This document shows, piece by piece, positions 34,830 to 46,964 of a DNA stretch of 64,000 nucleotides (positions within the stretch are counted from its first letter, which is position 1; the number at the start of each line of letters is the position of its first letter). This stretch comes from Telmatactis stephensoni (lineage: Eukaryota > Cnidaria > Anthozoa > Actiniaria > Isophelliidae), in contig JALIZF010001638.1 in the NCBI GenBank assembly GCA_029948255.1, positions 310,001 through 374,000 on the forward strand, read 5' to 3'. The position numbers were made by a program, and so were the translations under genes. The notes beneath the pieces are model-generated. The model ran no database searches. It had not been told where the DNA came from and was given only the letters and a program-made list of their open reading frames with translations.

Positions 34830-35515
34830 TAATGTCCTGCTCATCTTTAGTACTGCTTGTCTTTTCTCACACAAGCAACATACACAGACTCAGTATTTAG
34901 CTGCTCATTAGCAGTGCTTGTCTTTTCTCACGCAAGCAACATACACAGACTCAGTAATGTACCTCATTAGCAGTGCTTGTCTTTTCTCGCACAAGCAACA
35001 TAAACAGACTCGGCAATGTACTGCTCATCAGCAGTGCTTGTCTTCTCTCACACAAGCAACATACACAGACTCAGACTTTAGCTGCTAGTTAGCAGTGCTT
35101 GTCTTTTCTCATGCAACTACACAGACTCAATAATGTACTGCTCATTAGCAGTGTTTGTCTTTTCTCGCACAAGCAACATACACAGACTCAGTAATGTACT
35201 GCTTTAGCAGTGCTTGTCTTTTCTCACACAAACAACATACACAGACTCAGTAATGTACTGCTCACTAGCAGTGCTTGTCTTTTCTCACACAAGCAACATA
35301 CAGACTCAGTAATGTACTGCTCATTAGCAGTGTTTGTCTTTTCTCGCACAAGCAACATACACAGACTCAGTAATGTACCTCTCATTAGCAGTGCTTGTCT
35401 TCTCGCACAAGCAACATACACAAACTCAGTATGTACCTCTCACTAGTAGTGCTTGTCTTTTCTCGCACAAGCAACATACACAGATTGAGTAATACACTGC
35501 TCATTAGCAGTTCTC
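34830..35515 (-). repeat. 61-bp minisatellite, locus 2
   Basis: About eleven units, inverse of locus 1 (CATTAGCAGTGCTTGTC, ACACAAGCAACATACACAG), beginning under 100 bases after the ankyrin-SOCS stop codon. Confidence 0.85.
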
Positions 35516-35884
35516 TTTATTCCTAATCAGGATTAATGCATTATATCATCATTGGACAACTGGAGCCTGTTAATGTAATTTTATAAGACAAAAAAAACAC
35601 AATTATTTGGAATAACGTTACTTATTTACACACAAGGCTACGGGAAACATTGTAAGTATTCACAAATTAATGTACAAATCATAGCTGTGAGGAGTGAAAA
35701 TAGTCTGTTCTCTGACAAAAATGCCCAGAAATTTTATTCAGTTGACCATGCCAGTTAGTTGGCCCAGTTAAGTTATTGGATATTTGTCAAATCAGGGACC
35801 CACTGCCAAGGACACTTTAAGTGAATCACAAGTATGAGGAAAGTGATTTATAGAAAATGAAGCGGGCTTAACTTGTCTTCATAC

Positions 35885-36215
35885 AGGCTTGTTTAACAAA
35901 TAGACTCCATTTTTTCGTGCGTCTGTACTCTAATAGATGCACAGATGACGTCAAAATGTGATGAGAACAAAAATGTACACAACGAGACGAAGTCGAATGG
36001 CGTGTTTGTTATTCTCACCACATTTTGACGTCATCTGTGCACCTATCAGACCCACGGAAAAACGGAATCAATTTGTTTTATATAACGTTCATCAAAATAT
36101 TTAAACCAATCAGAGCGCGCGTAAGATTTCATGACGTCATCTATGCATGTGTACTGTAATAGCACATGGTTCACGACCAATCAGAGCGCGCGTAATATAC
36201 CAATTATTATATAAA
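35885..36215. mobile_element. Palindromic element of the CCAATCAGAGCGCGCGTA family
   Basis: An inner palindrome (CAGATGACGTCAAAATGTG and inverse) is followed by two CCAATCAGAGCGCGCGTAA words at the right, matching 30125-30300 inverted and a shorter match near 41550. Confidence 0.6.
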
Positions 36216-36369
36216 TAGATTACTTATTTTCTACTGTAGGCTTTTTTATTTGACTTGATTGTATTTAAAATAGAAATTCTGGGTGCCAAAAACATTATCC
36301 AAATTCACTTGTAAATAAGAGATGTATCATAGTATCTATCATAAAATAAAAATAAATAACTGTTTATTT

Positions 36370-36955
36370 AAGTGTCCAAGTCTTCTAGCGCTTGCGCACT
36401 AATTGGAGGACACTGTCTCTCACTCACACTACCTCTACATTAAGTATTTTTCAAATAATCACTCGACTCACATTGATTTTTGCTGAGGGAGGAAAAACCG
36501 GAGAACCCGCGGAGAAAAAACCCTCGTAAAATAAATAAATTTTAAGATTTATATACTGCAAATATCTATATGTATATAATCAAATGCGCGCAGGTTGAAA
36601 TGAACTGAAATGAAGTATAATCAAACATAAATGGGTTAAGAATCCCAACTGGCGAGGAGGCAAACCAGTTGGCTATATTACAAACATGGCCGAGAAACTG
36701 AATTTGAACTAATCGAAATCGGAACAAATTCAGTCTCAGCTAGTGGGCAGAGCGGGAATCGAACCTGGGACCGCCAGATTGCGAGACCAACGCTCTGACC
36801 ACTCGGCCATGCTGCCTGCATGCTCGTGGCATGGTAGAGAACGCATCAAACAAACTCAATTCACATATGATCCAGGCGCTCGAGCTGGGACTCGACCCCG
36901 GACCATAGCGGTGAAAGGCCAGCGCTCTAACCGCTCAGCCAACCATGCCACCTAT
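36370..36955 (-). mobile_element. SINE family A interrupted by a second SINE
   Basis: The family A 3' part is at 36370-36527 and its tRNA-like head resumes at 36823-36955. Between them lies a different tRNA-derived SINE (36528-36822) whose head carries a B box in GGTTCGATTCCCGC. CTCGT flanks the insert on both sides. Confidence 0.75.
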
Positions 36956-37577
36956 AATTTCATAGTTTTGTAGTGGCCTAAAACCTTGACAACTGAAAGA
37001 CCAGTTACGAATATCAGCATGAATGTAATCCTGTTGTAAATAGTTTTGAAAAGCCTTTTTTTCACTTGCGACAAGCTATATAACTATGGCTACGACGCAA
37101 ACAATGTCTAGAGAAAAACACCACTTTATTTATTTAATGTTTGTACTTTTTAATTGAATTTTAAGTATTACAAGAAGTAGTGAGAAAATAGATTTGGAAA
37201 ACGCGGCGCTGTATTTGTAGCCGTTAATAATCCCTATGTTGAGTTCTTGAGGGAAACAAAGAATTGTTTATGTTCGAGCTTTCGAGGGCGCGCACGCGTT
37301 TGAGGAACCAAGCGAGGTTTTGCTGTATTTTGTTTTTAACAATGTGGCTCAAGAAAGTTCTGTATATATAAAAATACCTCGGTTCTCTGAATGATGACAA
37401 ATTGAAAAAACTTTCATAAGAATTTTACTTATAAACTATAAAATCTATGATCTGTATAATCGATTTGGATAGCTACCAGCCTAGTCCTCAGGCTATCCCG
37501 TCTCTCGTTTCAAAACGTGACGTCACTTTTAGGCTGGATCGTTCCAAAGTTGTTAATTTCACTCTAAGACTATAGAG

Positions 37578-37712
37578 TACAAAGACTAAAAGTGTGCAAC
37601 ATAAATAGTGCTAAATTATGCAAATTATATTGCTTTCTATTGTTTAATTAGTGCTATTTAGTACTAAATAGTGCAAAGTATTGCACGCTTTTAGTGTTTG
37701 TACTCTACACTG
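37578..37712. mobile_element. TAGTGC palindromic MITE
   Basis: Ends ACTAAAAGTGTGCAA and inverse TTGCACGCTTTTAGT, interior GTGCTATTTAGTACTAAATA. Sister of 11699-11826. Confidence 0.65.
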
Positions 37713-38077
37713 TATTCGAAAAATTACTTAATGGAAATCACCGGAGAAGAAATTACCCGAGAAAGCAGCAGTTCTTCCGTTCCGCACTGTTTTTTGTCTT
37801 CTCTTCGTTTATCTTGCGGTAATTGGCTTCAGATTGAAATATTCGACTTCTTCAGCAAGTCATTGTAAAATATCTACAGTACGATGGCTACGCCCTCACT
37901 ACTCCCAGATAAATTTGACGCTTCCACCTTAGATAAAGAGAAAACGCCGTTTGGGTGTGGACGGAAGGCCTAACGGTAGCAAAAAAAGATGTGGTTTCAA
38001 ATTTATCTAGACTAGTGTGTACGTAGGCTAAGATTGAGTTCATTGATATAAAACAGTGTTAAAAGATATAAACGTTT

Positions 38078-38365
38078 TGAGAGGTCCTTTCTAATTACAG
38101 TATTGGGTTGTCGTGTATTCCGGTACGAAGCAAGGGGCTTTTTCTTTGAGAGGACCTTTCTAATTACAATTTGGTTGTGGTGTGTTCCAGTACGAAGGAA
38201 GGGGGCCCCTTTCTTTGAAAGTCCCTTTGAGAGGCCCTTTCTAATTACTATATTTGATTGCCGGGTGTTCCAGTACGAAGCAAGGAGGCTCTTTCTTTGA
38301 GAGTCCCTTTGAAAGGCCCTTTCTAATACAATTTGGTTGTCATGTGTTCCAGTACGAAGCAATTC
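38078..38365. repeat. Tandem repeat just past the ABCB7 stop codon
   Basis: About 3.5 units of 70-81 bp containing CCCTTTCTAATTAC and GTGTTCCAGTACGAAGCAA, starting about 140 bases beyond the ABCB7 stop and so probably in or near its 3' UTR. Confidence 0.7.
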
Positions 38366-38501
38366 CAAATTTATGATCACTTGTGCCGCAGTTTAACCAA
38401 GTCCTATCGGAAACATTTACTGAAACGCCAAACGCGTGTAATCCATTCAGAATCTTCTCTTCAAAGACAACTGTACCACGATAGACAACGGCTTCATACT
38501 G

Positions 38502-41500
38502 TTATAAAACCGACGTATCTGAATCATTATAGTGATGTTCGTCTAATTGTTCAAGTACTTTAGTGTGTGCTGCATGTTGTTTATGCCATAAATGAGCATA
38601 TAAAGAGTTAGGGTCAGTGATCAGTGAGTAGTGGTTGCCTTTTTCGCTGACTTTGCCGTTTTCAATGACAAGGATTTCATCTGCGTCTACAACTGTTGAT
38701 AATCGGTGAGCAATAAAGATAGAAGTTCGTCCTTTTGTAACTGTTCTTAATGCCGTTAGGATGTTCTGTGGAACACAAAAGAACAAGTTAAGTACAACTA
38801 ATACAACTAGACAAGAACAAGAACGCTGGGGGTGTGAGTGGAGTTGTGGTTCAATGCTGTGGCCCGAGTTCGTTCGTTCGTTCGTCCGTTCGTTCATTCA
38901 TTCATTCATGCATTCATCTGTCCGTTTGTCCATCCGTCCGTTTCGTTCTTTCGTTCACTCACTCATTCATTCGTTCGTTCACTCATTCATTCGTTCATTT
39001 ACTTATTCATCGTCTACTCATTCTCAGAGCCAGTCTTGCGACTCTTGCACGTCTTGAGCTGCTCTCGAGTGGACATTTAATATCGCAGCAGCCTCACGCA
39101 AATTTAAGCCACTGGAATGCGTGCTGATGGAAATGATGGAGCATGATGGCATTTGTCGTGTGTTAGCCCTTTACATTACAGATAAACTACTGACCATTTC
39201 TGTTATAGAATCCAACGATGACGTCGCTTCATCATATAGCAGTATAGGGGGGTCTTTAATAATCGCTCTAGCAATCGCTATCCTTTGTTTCTCACCACCT
39301 GAAAGCTTGAGCCCACGTTCACCAACCTGCGTGTTGTACCCTTGAGGCATGCGTAGTACAGCGTCGTGAATCTCGGCCATTCTTGCAGCTTCGTAAACCT
39401 CTTTTTCACTTGCGTCTATACGACCATAGTTGATGTTAAAGAAGACATCGTTATGGAAGAGCACGGAATCCTGACGGAACAAAAAAATATTAAACGTCTT
39501 CCTGTCAGTGCAGTTCAAATTTGTAAATACCAGAACGCCCGTATGAACAGCTTGCGTTTACGTGTGGACAGCTTACGTTATCGTATGGAAAGCTCACGTT
39601 TATGAGTTTAAAGTGTTTACGCGTCAATTTCCAATTGTTTGTCGACAGTTAGAGCGCTAAAACTAAAACCATGAAACAACTTAGCAACGAAATAGCATCA
39701 AATAGTAGCAAAATCCTTTGTTCTACATTGTTTAATTCGTGCTATTTGTACTATTTAGTTAGTACTTGTTTCATGGTTATATTATTTTCGCTCTATGATT
39801 GCATGGCAACAGATTATATGTACGTGTGGAATGTTATCGTTTACGTATCAACAGTTTACGTATCGGTATGAACAGCCCGCGTTTACGTGTCGACTGTTAA
39901 AGTTTACGTGTGAAGATCTTACGTATACGCCTTGGAATATACATTACAAACTAACCTGTGGAACGACGCCGATGACTTTCCTCAAACTCTCGACTGATAA
40001 ATCCTGGATGTCCTTGTCTGCGATGATGATGCGTCCCCTCACATGGATCAAAGAACCGGAACAATAGACGAACAATGGTGGATTTTCTGAATTTGAATAA
40101 ACAGATGAAAAAGTGGTGGTTAGTGGTGATGATGATAATGATGATGACAAAGATGAATACACGCGCGCGAAGTTGTATCCCAGTGTACTTTACGCCCAAA
40201 CACACGATTCTATTACAGTTACACGCAACGGAATAGAGCAGATTCCGTATGAGTGGGGAAACGGCACGGTCACTGCACGGTTCCGCTACGGCAGGAATTT
40301 CGAATGTTTTTAGAGCGGTTTTCATATGATCGGGAAACGGTACGGTCCGTACCGTAACCGTGTAAGTACCGTAATTTCTATAAAAACATTCGAAAATTCT
40401 GCCGTAACCGTACCGTGTGGTGACCGTACTGTTTCCCAGTCATGTCATAAAGTCGTTTTCGTATGAGTCGGAACACTGTACGGTTACGATACGATACGGT
40501 TACGGCATGAATTTCGAATGTTTTTATAGACATTACGGCACTGACACGGTCACGGTACGGCGCGGTAAGTTTCCCACTCATACGAAAACGACTCTATGAA
40601 AACCGTTTAGACATTACGGCACGGACACGGTTACGGTACGGCGCGGTAAGTTTCCCACTCGTACGAAAACCGCTCTAATTGCACCGTGTGTCCACCCCTG
40701 CAACTAGAGCAGAATTTCGAATGTTTTTATAGACACCACGGCACTGACACGGCCACGGCACGGCGCGGTTCGTTGCACACTCACACGAAATCTGCTCTAT
40801 TGCGCGCAACTTGCGTTGACACTGGTTGCGTTGCAGAAGTACAATCTCTTTTGCAGCGCGGTGCATAGTGTAGCGAAGAAGTGAACATACTAACCCTGAC
40901 CCACTTCCACCAACAATAGCGACCTTCTTTCCAGCAGGAACCTCAAACGACATTCCATCAAGGATTTTCTTTCCTGGTAAATACTCAAACTTTACGTTAT
41001 CAAAAATCACATTGGCACTTGGATCTCCTGCTTTTAATACCAAGGGAAAAGCATTGTTTTTTTCCTGGAAGAAAAAAGTGAAAAGAAAGGAATGCAATTT
41101 TTAAATGAATCTAAACATCAAGTCCAACCTCGATCTGAAACCATTGTTCATGCGCTTGCAAATGATGCCAATTCGGGAAGGTCTGAAGGTTGAAGTGTAA
41201 GATGTTATCAGTGCAGTTCTACGTTCCAGAAAGGGCAGTCTGTATTTAACAAATAGAACAGCTTTTTCCGTGCTCCGTTCAGTAATACAGCACTTAGGAA
41301 GTGACGAGAGCACGAAAGAAGTGTAAGGAGAGCACGAGCCGTAGGCGAGTTCTCTCCATTCTTCTCTTCCTAAGTGCTGTATTAATGAACGAAGCACGGA
41401 AAAAGATGTTCTATTTGTTTTATTATATATTTTTAAGTAAATGTTCAAGGGAAAAAGTTCGATTTTCTCCGTACAAAAATTCAAAAGGTGCGCGCGCGCG

Positions 41501-44500
41501 GTGCCGACATCAGAACTGTGCTCCGTTCTCTGATGAAGCACAGCTTTCAGCCAATCAGAGCGCGCGTATCGACAAGGGTATATAATAAGTACCTTTATAG
41601 CAGTTTCCAAGTTATGCAGTTTAAATAAAGCATCCATATCAACTAAAGCTTGACGCAAGTCTCTGTACACTGAACCAAGAAAGTTAAGAGGGACAGACAA
41701 TTGGAACAGCAGGCCATTTACCATCACCAAATCACCAACTGTCATTGTACCTAAACAAATGCAATGCTTGTCACCCTTGGGTACCCAAGACATCTGCAAC
41801 ATTATAAGAACACAAAGAGCAAGACCTCCCTCCCCTCCCCTCTCCCTCTTCATGAAGTCCTGGATTCCCAAAGATGAATGATACCATGGCAAAATGTATC
41901 ACGCATGCGTGAATGATGGCCTCAATGAAAACATTCGGCAGTCAAACAAACAAAACTTTGCCGGCGAAACTCAAAGCCACAGAAGCTAAACTTAGTCCCC
42001 AAAAAATGAGGATAAAGACTCTGTAGTCTATTCTATTGTTTGTCTTTCTCTCCCAGTACTTTTCTGTTTTCTCCCGTGATAAAAATTAAGCTCAAAGATA
42101 TGATATGGGAAAATCTAGAGAAAACAGTTCTAAAAATGTTGCTTGGGATTCCTGTGATGAAGACGCAGCTGCGTGAAAGCCCGCGAAAACTCGCGCATGC
42201 GCAGTCGTTTTTTCTGGGGGTATCAACAGTGTCCCTTTTCCCTCTTACCCCTCCCCTCTCCCTCTTCATGATGTCGATGTCCTGGGTTCCCTGTGAAAAA
42301 AACCCCACAGGTATCCCAACTGCACCTACCTTCCATAATCTGTTTGCTTGCCAGTAACATAATTGCACTAAGAGAAGCACTGAAGATGAAATTCTGTCCC
42401 CAGTTCAAGAAAGCCAAACTTGTAGTGGTTTTAAGAGAAGCAGTTTCATATTTTGCTAACAATTTATCATAGCGATCAGCTTCAAATTTCTCATTGTTGA
42501 AATACTGGGAAATAGAAATGAAACAAGTTAAATTTTCACATTTCTCAGAGATATGTTTTTTATTGTCTGCATACATACCTTAACTGTTTCATAGTTAATT
42601 AGTGAATCAATGGCTTGAGCACCAGCTTTGTTGTCAGCTTGGTTCATTTGTGACCTGAACTGCATCCTGTAAAGTTAAGTGCTTATAATTTATCAAGGGT
42701 ACTTTCCATATTTTTATGATTGATGTTTAATAGAGATGGCCATGCCTTCCTACTGATCTCTCTGTGCTCTGGCACTTGTTGTATGATGAGCATTTTTCTA
42801 GGGAGGTCTTTGAGTTTATTAAACTCATCAATGGTGGTAAGGTTGGGTGAGGTGCCTAAATGCTGCCATGAGGGATGTGCTGTCCCCGGCAACAAGGCAG
42901 TAACTATGGTAACCAACCACAGTCCACCCCTGGCAACTGGCACACTGACATTTGGGTCAGTGGAGATTGATATACTCACCCAATTAGACCATCCAAGGGT
43001 TGTAAGGGGAGGGCAACAATGATGGCAAAGTGACTTACCTTTCGTTAGCTTTCAATCACCCCCGTAAGCAAACATATGTATCCACAGGGCTCGCACAACA
43101 CAAACGGGCCCCACAAGTGCAAATGCAAGCAATTGTCTCAAGTTTAACTTTGCCTAAATTTTATTCAGCCACGTTTAAAGGAGCCAAAACAAACCAACCT
43201 ACCTCCACTGTGTCACTCTCAAAGTAAAAACAGCATAGACTCCCAAACATCCAAGGACAACAAGAGCAAACTCTGTCCCACATCGATATGCCTGTAAGAT
43301 GAAAAAAGAAGAGTAGAGAAAATTTTAATTGATAGTAGGGGTCTGTTCAAGGACAAAATCAGTGATCATTGACAAAACTAGAACAAGGTAGACTGAAAAT
43401 ATTTCCAGTCAAACTCCAAGAAGTATTTCAGGAATACATGGAAACCCAAGGATACATTAGAATCTGATCAGAAAACACAAAGTGAAGATTTCCTTCCTTC
43501 CCTCCTCCCTTCCTTCCTTCCCCTCTGCCTTTCCTTTCTTCCTCCCTTCCTTTCTTCCCTTCTTTTTTTCCCTTCCTTTCTTTCTTTGCCTTACTAAAAT
43601 TCCTGACACCAGAGAAACTTCAAATATTGTTGGTACAATGTTGAACACTAGAGCACTCAGAACAAAGTTGATTCCTCTGAAAGAATAAGATTCTATTTTA
43701 GAGACATATTGTAAATTATTATTATTATTATATTTATAGACCATCAATAATATTGTAATTTTTTTGCAATCACTTTCTGTCTGTAAATCACTAGGTAAAT
43801 CCTTGAAAGAGATTGCAATATTAACCAACCAGTGTGAAGTGAACTTGCACAAGTTGTTAGTATTACCCCAAAGGGATAAAATTAGAGCTGCACCATTTCT
43901 GCCCTGACCAGCGGTACTAAGGGGTTCTGACTAGAGTAAACATCTTAATTTTAACTGCAGTTTTAGCTTTCCGTTTATTCAAATATTTTGTTATCAAAAA
44001 TTTGTTCTATCTGAGTTGTATTACAGCTTTGTAATCAATAATATACAGTATATAGTAGTTATACAATGGTTTAGAGTGGCATACCGTGGAATATCCCACA
44101 AGTCACTTGTATTTTCTAGGCTTGTGTGACTGTATACAAAAGAAAGTACAAGTGACGAGTGGGATGTCCACAGTAAATTGCCACAAGAAACCATTAATTT
44201 TTTTAATAACTATTTTATCCCACGCCCAAGAAAATACAGCAATTGGCACAATGTGTCATGGGAAGGATCAGTGGAATACTGCCGAATATACAACAGCTTT
44301 CCTGCTTTCTGATTGGCTGTATATATTTTACATGTACCTTGTGCCTCTGTCAATAGCTCTAGAAAGAGCACCTGTTTGCCTGTTAAGATGGAATGACAGG
44401 TCAAGCTTGTGAAGATGGAGGAACGTACGTCTCGCAACAGTACGGAGAGACCCTTGAGCAACTTTAGCAAAGACAGCATTCCGTAACTCATTAAATAATG

Positions 44501-46964
44501 AGGCACTCATTCTTGCAACACCATCTAGGGTGAGAAAAAAAAAATTATCATTCTATCCATTAGTTATGGGAGGGAGGGATTATTATCACAAACAACAAAC
44601 ACAGCCAAACTAGTGCACTTTTTGTACGACTGCGACAATAGCACAGTCAATGCATGGTATGGTTACGACAGGAATTTTGAATGTTTTATAGAGATTACAG
44701 CACTGACACAGTCACAGTACATTGTGGTAAGCTTCTACTCATACCAAATCAGCAAAAATGGAACATTATGATACTATTATCTATATCTATATGTTACTAT
44801 ATTGATCTCCCATATCCCCCTTCCCACCCATCACCAATAACACATATGATAAATTGTATAACATCCAAAGTTTGAGGTGGTGATTACTGTTTCATTATAT
44901 TTTTCTTACATCCAAGAACTAATGCAGTTGCTGTTGTAGCTAGAAATCCTCCTGTGTTTGCTAGTGTTGCTGGGTCAAAGTTATTGAGGTAATCCACAGC
45001 ATATTTGAATAAAAATGGTACTTGTACATTCATGACCTGAAATAAAACAAAAAAATGTTAGACAAGAACATACCGTACCAAGAATAGCCAATATACAGAC
45101 TCATTAATGTACTGCTCATTAGCAGTGCTTGTCTTTTCTCACACAAGCAACATACACAGACTCAGTAATGTACTTCTCATTAGCAGTGCTTGTCTTTTCT
45201 CGCACAAGCAACATACACAGACTCAGTAATGTACAGCTCATTAGCAGTATTTGTCTTTTCTCACACAAGCAACATACACAAACTCAGTAATGTACTGCAC
45301 ATTACCAGAGCTAAATCTTTTCTAACAAAAGACTCAGTAATGCATATGTAATAATGAGATTGCATACGATATTTGCAAGCTCTTATGCTAGTTTGTGTCA
45401 CTGTGCATCGTGGTTAACTAGAAGACACATCAAACCAACCTTTGCAGCAACCAGTAAACAGACAGCAGCAACAACTCGTATTTTTAAATCACGACGATCT
45501 TTTGGCCAGACATGTTTAAGCATACTTTTTATGATTAATAACGAGTTTGCTGATAATGATTTCTTTGCACCCTCTTCTGTTACCGCACTGGGTGCCCCAT
45601 GTAGGAATCGTGAAATGGAAGCCAACACCCCTGTCTATAAAGAAAAAATATATTTATTTATTTTCTAGTTAAAGGGCTACTTGTACTGTCAATACAGGAA
45701 ACCCAATTCTTTTGACTAAATTACAGAATTCAGTTTACGCTTCTCAATTGATATTTTTTCAAACAGCACGTCTAGCATCTGCATCATCTGGATATGGGAT
45801 ACCTGTGGTAGCACAGGGAACCCAGAGTTAATATCACGTGATTATACTTACTTGTGTTTTTTGGGTTTTCCCTACTTTTGGCAGAGATTGGTTCTTGCCA
45901 CTGAAAGATCTTATTTGGAATTGACATGGTTTCTGTGAAGAACATTTCCAAAATAAAGAGAAATTGAGTAATTTACTCTACATGCACAACTGTACAATAA
46001 CCTGTGTACAGTCACCTCTCACTTCTACCCCCAAAGGGAAGAGAGGTCCTCTGCCTTTGAATTTTGCCTTTTTTCCTACTGACAGATTATTTTCAGATGC
46101 ACAAATTATCTACATACCGGTATACAAAATTTCAAAAAGTACCATAAATATCCAGGGAATGTTGTTTGGCCAATATGGAGCAATTTATGTGAATTGCATT
46201 TCATTTTTAGACCTTTTGGGACAAAATTAATAAAAATCGAAAAAGTGCAAAAGTGCATATATTACTTTTCACTTGTTAAATGTATCCTCAAATTATCTAG
46301 CCTTTGTTACAGAATATCTTATGCGGGCCACATAAGACATCTGCAATGAAGGTTACCAATTATCTTTGTAATGTAAAATTATCCCCACCCCTCCCCCCTT
46401 GTCCCTCCTGTGCCCCCTTAATTATCTGTTTTATCTTCACATGTTTCAATTTTTTTAGTCTCTCCCTCATCGTTATTAATGATATATCTGCCAAATTTCC
46501 TTGGCATCAATACAACAACCTGCTTATCTCCTTTGAAAAAATTGAATTTTGAATAATTGTTTCTCTGGAATATTTCCCATCGTATGATGTCATCCAAGAT
46601 ATATTAATTCTGGGCTTTTTATGACTCTCAAAAAGAATCTCCGATCAATATTATTATAGAATAAAATGAATCATTAGATATATTGGACGTAAAACACTCT
46701 TTATTAATATAGTACTTATGTATCTATGCTCGGATAGCTTTCGATTCGTTTATTTTTGTCTCCTCTACCTCCCCGGGAAATAAATTATCAAACACTAAAA
46801 TGGGCCTTGATCAACAATCTAACAAAAATTACCTGTAGATTTGACGGCCTGGTAAATCTTGAAGCACTACTCCACAACCCATTACCAAAACTGGGCTGAT
46901 GTGTTAGAAAAGAAGCCGGTTTGTTGATATTTAGAAAACGATAGCAAGTTCGAACACCCGCCAT
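38502..46964 (-). CDS. ABCB7: Mitochondrial ABC half-transporter, ABCB7/Atm1 type (one frameshift)
   Basis: Fourteen exons on the minus strand: 46964-46833, 45932-45852, 45634-45440, 45036-44910, 44524-44338, 43676-43595, 43291-43203, 42666-42579, 42504-42330, 41750-41593, 41064-40895, 40086-39956, 39470-39195, 38765-38502. The product is about 717 aa once the frameshift is discounted (human about 750). The N-terminus is basic and acid-poor, like a mitochondrial presequence. Core landmarks are [40 protein letters not shown], Walker A GGSGSGKST (split over an intron), signature LSGGEKQR, Walker B ILLYDE and H-loop IAHRLST. The family exports a sulfur/glutathione compound from the matrix for cytosolic Fe-S assembly. 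Exon 12 is 131 nt where 130 keeps phase: an extra base lies in the C run at 40035-40038. The vertebrate Cys-rich C-terminal tail is absent. The gene is head-to-head with NUS1. Confidence 0.95.
38868..39020. repeat. TTCG/ATTC microsatellite
   Basis: Degenerate TTCGTTCG and ATTCATTC runs in ABCB7 intron 13. Overlapping plus-strand ORFs are artefacts. Confidence 0.8.
39655..39778. mobile_element. Decayed TAGTGC palindromic MITE
   Basis: AAACCATGAAACAA and inverse TTGTTTCATGGTT ends, with AAATCCTTTGTTCTACATTG inside as in the 50915 copies. It is in ABCB7 intron 12. Confidence 0.55.
40185..40860. mobile_element. Cluster of GTATGAGTGKGAAA palindromic MITEs
   Basis: At least three overlapping copies of the TTCCCACTCATACGAAA end and the GAATTTCGAATGTTTTTATA core, rich in CACGGTACGG words, fill most of ABCB7 intron 11. 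Confidence 0.65.
41245..41590. mobile_element. Foldback element in ABCB7 intron 10
   Basis: GAACAGCTTTTTCCGTGCTC...AGCACTTAGGAAG is inverted at 41360-41412. The right part ends with CCAATCAGAGCGCGCGTA and TATATAATAAG. It ends within a few bases of exon 10 (41593). Confidence 0.6.
43482..43590. repeat. CCTT polypyrimidine tract
   Basis: About 100 bases of C/T on the plus strand (purines on the ABCB7 coding strand), starting 5 bases past the donor of ABCB7 exon 6. Confidence 0.8.
44055..44330. repeat. Imperfect inverted repeat in ABCB7 intron 5
   Basis: ATCCCACAAGTCACTTGTATTTTC at 44092 pairs with GAAAGTACAAGTGACGAGTGGGAT at about 44140. It is probably an old foldback element. Confidence 0.4.
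44615..44760. mobile_element. GTATGAGTGKGAAA-family MITE fragment
   Basis: GGTATGGTTACGACAGGAAT, TTTTGAATGTTTTATAGA and a decayed CTACTCATACCAAAT end, in ABCB7 intron 4. Confidence 0.5.
45080..45340 (-). repeat. 61-bp minisatellite, locus 3 (ABCB7 intron 3)
   Basis: About four units, same orientation as locus 2 (CATTAGCAGTGCTTGTC, ACACAAGCAACATACACAG). Confidence 0.85.

Noticed and set aside
36743..36955. Two tRNA-like sequences with A and B boxes
   Set aside because: Heads of two nested SINEs; stems mispair and the flanks are SINE bodies, so not tRNA genes.
41101..41892. 263-codon minus-strand frame
   Set aside because: Only 41593-41750 is an ABCB7 exon; the rest is intron and a foldback element.
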